Shown here one piece after another: positions 10,456-13,046 of a stretch of 13,046 nucleotides of DNA. The notes under the pieces were generated by a model, which worked only from the letters and a program-made list of their open reading frames with translations, did no database searches and had not been told where the DNA came from. Every line of letters begins with the position of its first letter. Positions within the stretch are counted from its first letter, which is position 1. The stretch lies in NCBI GenBank assembly GCA_025928435.1, contig JAICJM010000107.1, positions 1 to 13,046 on the forward strand, in the 5' to 3' direction. Both the position numbers and the translations under genes were made by a program. The stretch is from Thermoleophilia bacterium (lineage in GTDB: Bacteria > Actinomycetota > Thermoleophilia > Gaiellales > JAICJC01).

Positions 10456-12345
10456 CTACCCCTTGAAGGAGACGATCTTGCGGATGATCATCCCGCCGAT
10501 CGCCATCATCACCAGCGACACGGCGATGAGGAACTTGCCGGCCGTCGAGGTGAACAGGATGGACATGTAGCTCGGGTTGAGGGCGAAGATGGCGAGGCCC
10601 ATCAGGAACGGCATCGCCAGGAGCACGTAGGCGGACATCCGGCCCTGGGCGGTCAGCGCCTTCACCTTGCGGCTGAACTGCTGACGCTGGCGGACCGTGT
10701 CGGCCACCATGTCCAGGATCTCGGCCAGCGAGCCGCCGACCGTGCGCTGGATGTTGACGGCCATGACGACGAACCCGAAGTTGGTCGAGTCCATGCGCTT
10801 GGCCATCGCCTCGAGGGCCGACTCGGACGTCATGCCGAGCTGGATCTCCTGCGCCACCCGCGAGAGCTCCTTCGATGTGGGCTCCGCACCCTCCTTGACG
10901 ACGCTCGCGAGCGCCGAGTTGAAGGCGTGGCCGGCCTTGAGCGACGCGGCCAGCGTGATCAGGGTCTCCGGCAGCTGCGTCTCGAACGTGTTCAGGCGCT
11001 TGCGGGCCATGAACTTGACGAAGAGCGAGGGCAGCGCAGCGCCCACCGCGAGCGGGATCAGCTCGAGGAACCCGTTCAGGCCGATCAGGAACCGCCCGAT
11101 CACGCCCAGGAGCAGCGCCGCGCCCATCTGGATGTAGACGACCTCCGCCGTGCGCAGCGGGAGGTCCGCCTGCTCGAGCCGGAAGGCCATCTTCTGCCAG
11201 TAGTTGAACGACCCGGCGATCTTCTCCGTGGCGATGAACAGCTGGTGCAGCATGCTCACCTTCGGCTGGCTGATGCCGGGGATCTCCATCGGCCGCTTCT
11301 TGGGCTCGGTGTAGGCGGCGATGCGCTTGCCGACGCCCACGCCGGGCTTGGACGAGAGCAGCATGAGCGCCCCGAAGAGCACCAGGATCGCGGCGCCCAG
11401 TGCGACGCCGACGCGGCCGGCGGCGGACGTGGGCATGTGCACCAGCGGCTTACTGGCGTCGGCCGCGGAGGCCGTCTTGCCCGGGGCCGTGGCCGTGGCG
11501 CTGCCCGACGAGAGGCCCGGCACGCTGATGGCCAGGTGGATCGGGCTCCCCTGGGGGACGAGGCTGTGGTACGTGAAGGTGAACGTCCCGCCGATGGCCG
11601 CCGAGATGTGGCCGTACGCGTCGATCAGCGCCTGCCGGTTGGTGGCCTGCAGGAACTGGCCGCCCGTGTCGTGGGCGAGCGACTCGAGCGCCGCCTGGCC
11701 GTTGGCCGACCCCTCGATGCCGACCGCGTAGATGGCGGCATGGGCCGCCTTCGCCGCGGCGGTGGCGTCGTCGATGCTGGCGGTGTCGTGGTCGGACGAG
11801 CCGTCCGTGAGCAGGACGATCGCCTTGCGGTCGGCGTGGGTCGCCGCGAGGGCATCCGCCGCCTCCTTGACGCCGCCGTAGATGGCGGTGCCCGGCTTCG
11901 GGTCGGTGGCCAGGTTGGCGATGCCGCCGGCCGCGGTGGCCGAGTCCGCCGGCAGTGCGACGGCGATGTACGGCCGGGAGCCGAAGGCGTAGACGCCCAG
12001 CGAGTCGTTCGACTGGGTGCCCTGCACGAAGGTGGTCGCGGCGGCGATCGCGTCGGCCAGCTTGTGGCCCTGCATGCTGCCGGACGTGTCGATGACGAGC
12101 GCCACGGCGGACCGGGCGCCCTCTGCCTGGTGGACATCCGCGGCCGGCTGGCCGTTCTCCGTCACCTGCAGGTTGGGCGTCAGGCTCGGATCGGGCGTCT
12201 CCGCCGTCACCTTCACCGTCGGCCATGCGCTCGTGTCGACCTTCTTGACGGTCAGCGCGGGGGCGGACGCCGCCGCCGGCGCGGCCACCGTCAGGGCGGC
12301 GACTGCAACCAGCAGCAGGGTGCGCAGGCTGCGGCGGGGCATCAC
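10456..12345 (-). CDS. tadB: VWA-domain / TadB fusion protein of the Tad pilus
   Basis: This 629-residue protein joins two units. Residues 1-27 are a signal peptide ([20 protein letters not shown]). Residues about 32-70 form a beta pre-domain. Residues about 78-250 are a von Willebrand factor A domain with a complete MIDAS: D86, S88 and S90 in VIDTSGS, T153 in PGTAIYGG, and D181 in LLTDGSSD. A Ser/Thr/Ala linker (about 280-305) leads to a membrane segment (310-331). The rest is TadB: T2SSF domain about 450-560 ([40 protein letters not shown]) with membrane segments about 400-445 and 570-620. Ordinary TadB is about 300 residues and lacks the VWA half. The VWA part would face outside the membrane, where it could bind pilin, minor pilin or surface ligand. 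Its start overlaps the tadA stop by 4 bases (ATGA), so expression is coupled. The DNA frame is continuous. Confidence 0.9.
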   Translation of the reverse strand: MMPRRSLRTLLLVAVAALTVAAPAAASAPALTVKKVDTSAWPTVKVTAETPDPSLTPNLQVTENGQPAADVHQAEGARSAVALVIDTSGSMQGHKLADAIAAATTFVQGTQSNDSLGVYAFGSRPYIAVALPADSATAAGGIANLATDPKPGTAIYGGVKEAADALAATHADRKAIVLLTDGSSDHDTASIDDATAAAKAAHAAIYAVGIEGSANGQAALESLAHDTGGQFLQATNRQALIDAYGHISAAIGGTFTFTYHSLVPQGSPIHLAISVPGLSSGSATATAPGKTASAADASKPLVHMPTSAAGRVGVALGAAILVLFGALMLLSSKPGVGVGKRIAAYTEPKKRPMEIPGISQPKVSMLHQLFIATEKIAGSFNYWQKMAFRLEQADLPLRTAEVVYIQMGAALLLGVIGRFLIGLNGFLELIPLAVGAALPSLFVKFMARKRLNTFETQLPETLITLAASLKAGHAFNSALASVVKEGAEPTSKELSRVAQEIQLGMTSESALEAMAKRMDSTNFGFVVMAVNIQRTVGGSLAEILDMVADTVRQRQQFSRKVKALTAQGRMSAYVLLAMPFLMGLAIFALNPSYMSILFTSTAGKFLIAVSLVMMAIGGMIIRKIVSFKG

Positions 12346-13046
12346 TGTCCGACCGCCCGGCCGAAGATGGGCGCCGCGGGGCGGTCACCCGTCTCGTCCA
12401 CGAAGAAGTTCGGCGGCAGGTTCACGCCGTTGCTGGCCATCTTGTCCAGGAAGTGCGGCTTGAGGCCGGTGCAGCTCAGGGGACCGAGCAGCCGGTGGCC
12501 GGCGTCCTGGTTCGCCGCGCCGTCCTCGACGGGCTTGGCGATGAAGATGTCCTGGAGCGCGATCACGTCCGATTCCATCCGCAGCACCTCGGTGACGTGG
12601 GTGATGCGGCGGGTGCCGTCGACCAGGCGCGAGACCTGGACGATGAGGTCGAACGCGCTCGAGATCTGCTCGCGGATGGCCCGGAGCGGAAGCTCGACGC
12701 CGGCGGTCAGCACCAGCGTCTCGGTGCGGGCCAGGGCGTCACGCGGGTTGTTGGCGTGGACGGTGGTGAGCGAGCCGTCGTGGCCGGTGTTCATGGCCTG
12801 GAGCATGTCCACGGCCTCGGGGCCGCGACACTCGCCGACGATGATCCGGTCGGGGCGCATACGCAGGGTGTTGCGGACGAGGTCGCGGATCGTGACCTGG
12901 CCCTTGCCCTCGATGTTGGCCGGCCGCGACTCGAGCGTGATCACATGGTCCTGCTTGAGCTGGAGCTCGGCCGCGTCCTCCACCGTGATGATGCGCTCGT
13001 CCGACGGGATGGCCGCGGAGAGCACGTTCAGGGTGGTGGTCTTACC
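12342..13046 (-). CDS. tadA: Tad pilus assembly ATPase TadA/CpaF, C-terminal part (cut by window edge)
   Basis: The gene enters from the right edge; 234 codons are visible, starting inside the Walker A loop ([20 protein letters not shown]). Further motifs are the Asp box ([10 protein letters not shown]), the [20 protein letters not shown]alker B region with its glutamate, and the His box [11 protein letters not shown]. This order is that of the secretion ATPase superfamily, CpaF/TadA branch, which powers Flp pilus assembly from the cytoplasmic side of the TadB/TadC platform. A C-terminal tail of about 60 residues after the ATPase core ([20 protein letters not shown] onward) ends in FGRAVGQ. 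The stop overlaps the start of the VWA-TadB gene. The N-terminal domain and most of the Walker A motif are outside the window. Confidence 0.95.
   Translation of the reverse strand, partial: GKTTTLNVLSAAIPSDERIITVEDAAELQLKQDHVITLESRPANIEGKGQVTIRDLVRNTLRMRPDRIIVGECRGPEAVDMLQAMNTGHDGSLTTVHANNPRDALARTETLVLTAGVELPLRAIREQISSAFDLIVQVSRLVDGTRRITHVTEVLRMESDVIALQDIFIAKPVEDGAANQDAGHRLLGPLSCTGLKPHFLDKMASNGVNLPPNFFVDETGDRPAAPIFGRAVGQ

Noticed and set aside
1..13046. CRISPR array, phage genes or a restriction/defence cluster
   Set aside because: No regularly spaced repeats, no Cas-like, capsid, terminase, integrase or methyltransferase motifs were seen on either strand.

Overview
The window is very G+C-rich. 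It has dense short-spaced genes, many GTG starts, a Tad/Flp pilus operon and several gene families common in deep-branching Actinobacteriota. I read it as a chromosomal piece of an actinobacterium, most likely of the Thermoleophilia (Gaiellales/Solirubrobacterales) type. That is inference from protein style and composition; no rRNA or marker gene is present to settle it.

Layout. (1) 1-1063, minus strand: a cut membrane protein gene, overlapped by 4 bases by a gene for a solute-binding-like protein. (2) 1085-2392: a complete IS110-family element with a DEDD/serine recombinase and, upstream of it, a structured non-coding region. In that region I can place both loops of a bridge RNA. The target loop matches both flanks of the element and the donor loop matches both element ends, so the ends, the GC core and the empty target site can be read from sequence alone. 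(3) 2398-4512: small enzyme genes, namely an alpha/beta hydrolase (the element sits between its old ribosome binding site and its start codon), an ABM-like dimeric barrel protein, a divergent cupin and a VOC/glyoxalase-fold protein. (4) 4636-6648: a GAF-GGDEF diguanylate cyclase with a degenerate C-terminal sensor-like region, convergent with msrB.

(5) 6693-9432: a tRNA-Cys gene (minus strand) and, 2.7 kb from it on its 3' side, an exact 24-base copy of its 3' end. This is the footprint expected of a tRNA-targeted integration. Between the copies lie a secreted protein, a long coiled-coil protein with a C-terminal Rho-N/SAP-like segment, a small basic membrane protein and a small unknown gene. 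No integrase is present. The coiled-coil gene has its ribosome binding site inside a hairpin whose loop holds the stop codon of a possible 54-residue leader ORF.

(6) 9470-13046, minus strand: a Tad pilus operon, tadA (cut by the window end) - a VWA-domain/TadB fusion - tadC, with 4-base overlap or 4-base spacing. It is followed by a perfect 17-bp GGGGACAGTCCCC-type palindrome that probably ends transcription. The three products would form the motor ATPase and the inner-membrane platform of the pilus machine.

The strongest results are the decoded bridge RNA with its target, the swap of ribosome binding site caused by that insertion, and the tRNA-Cys island footprint.
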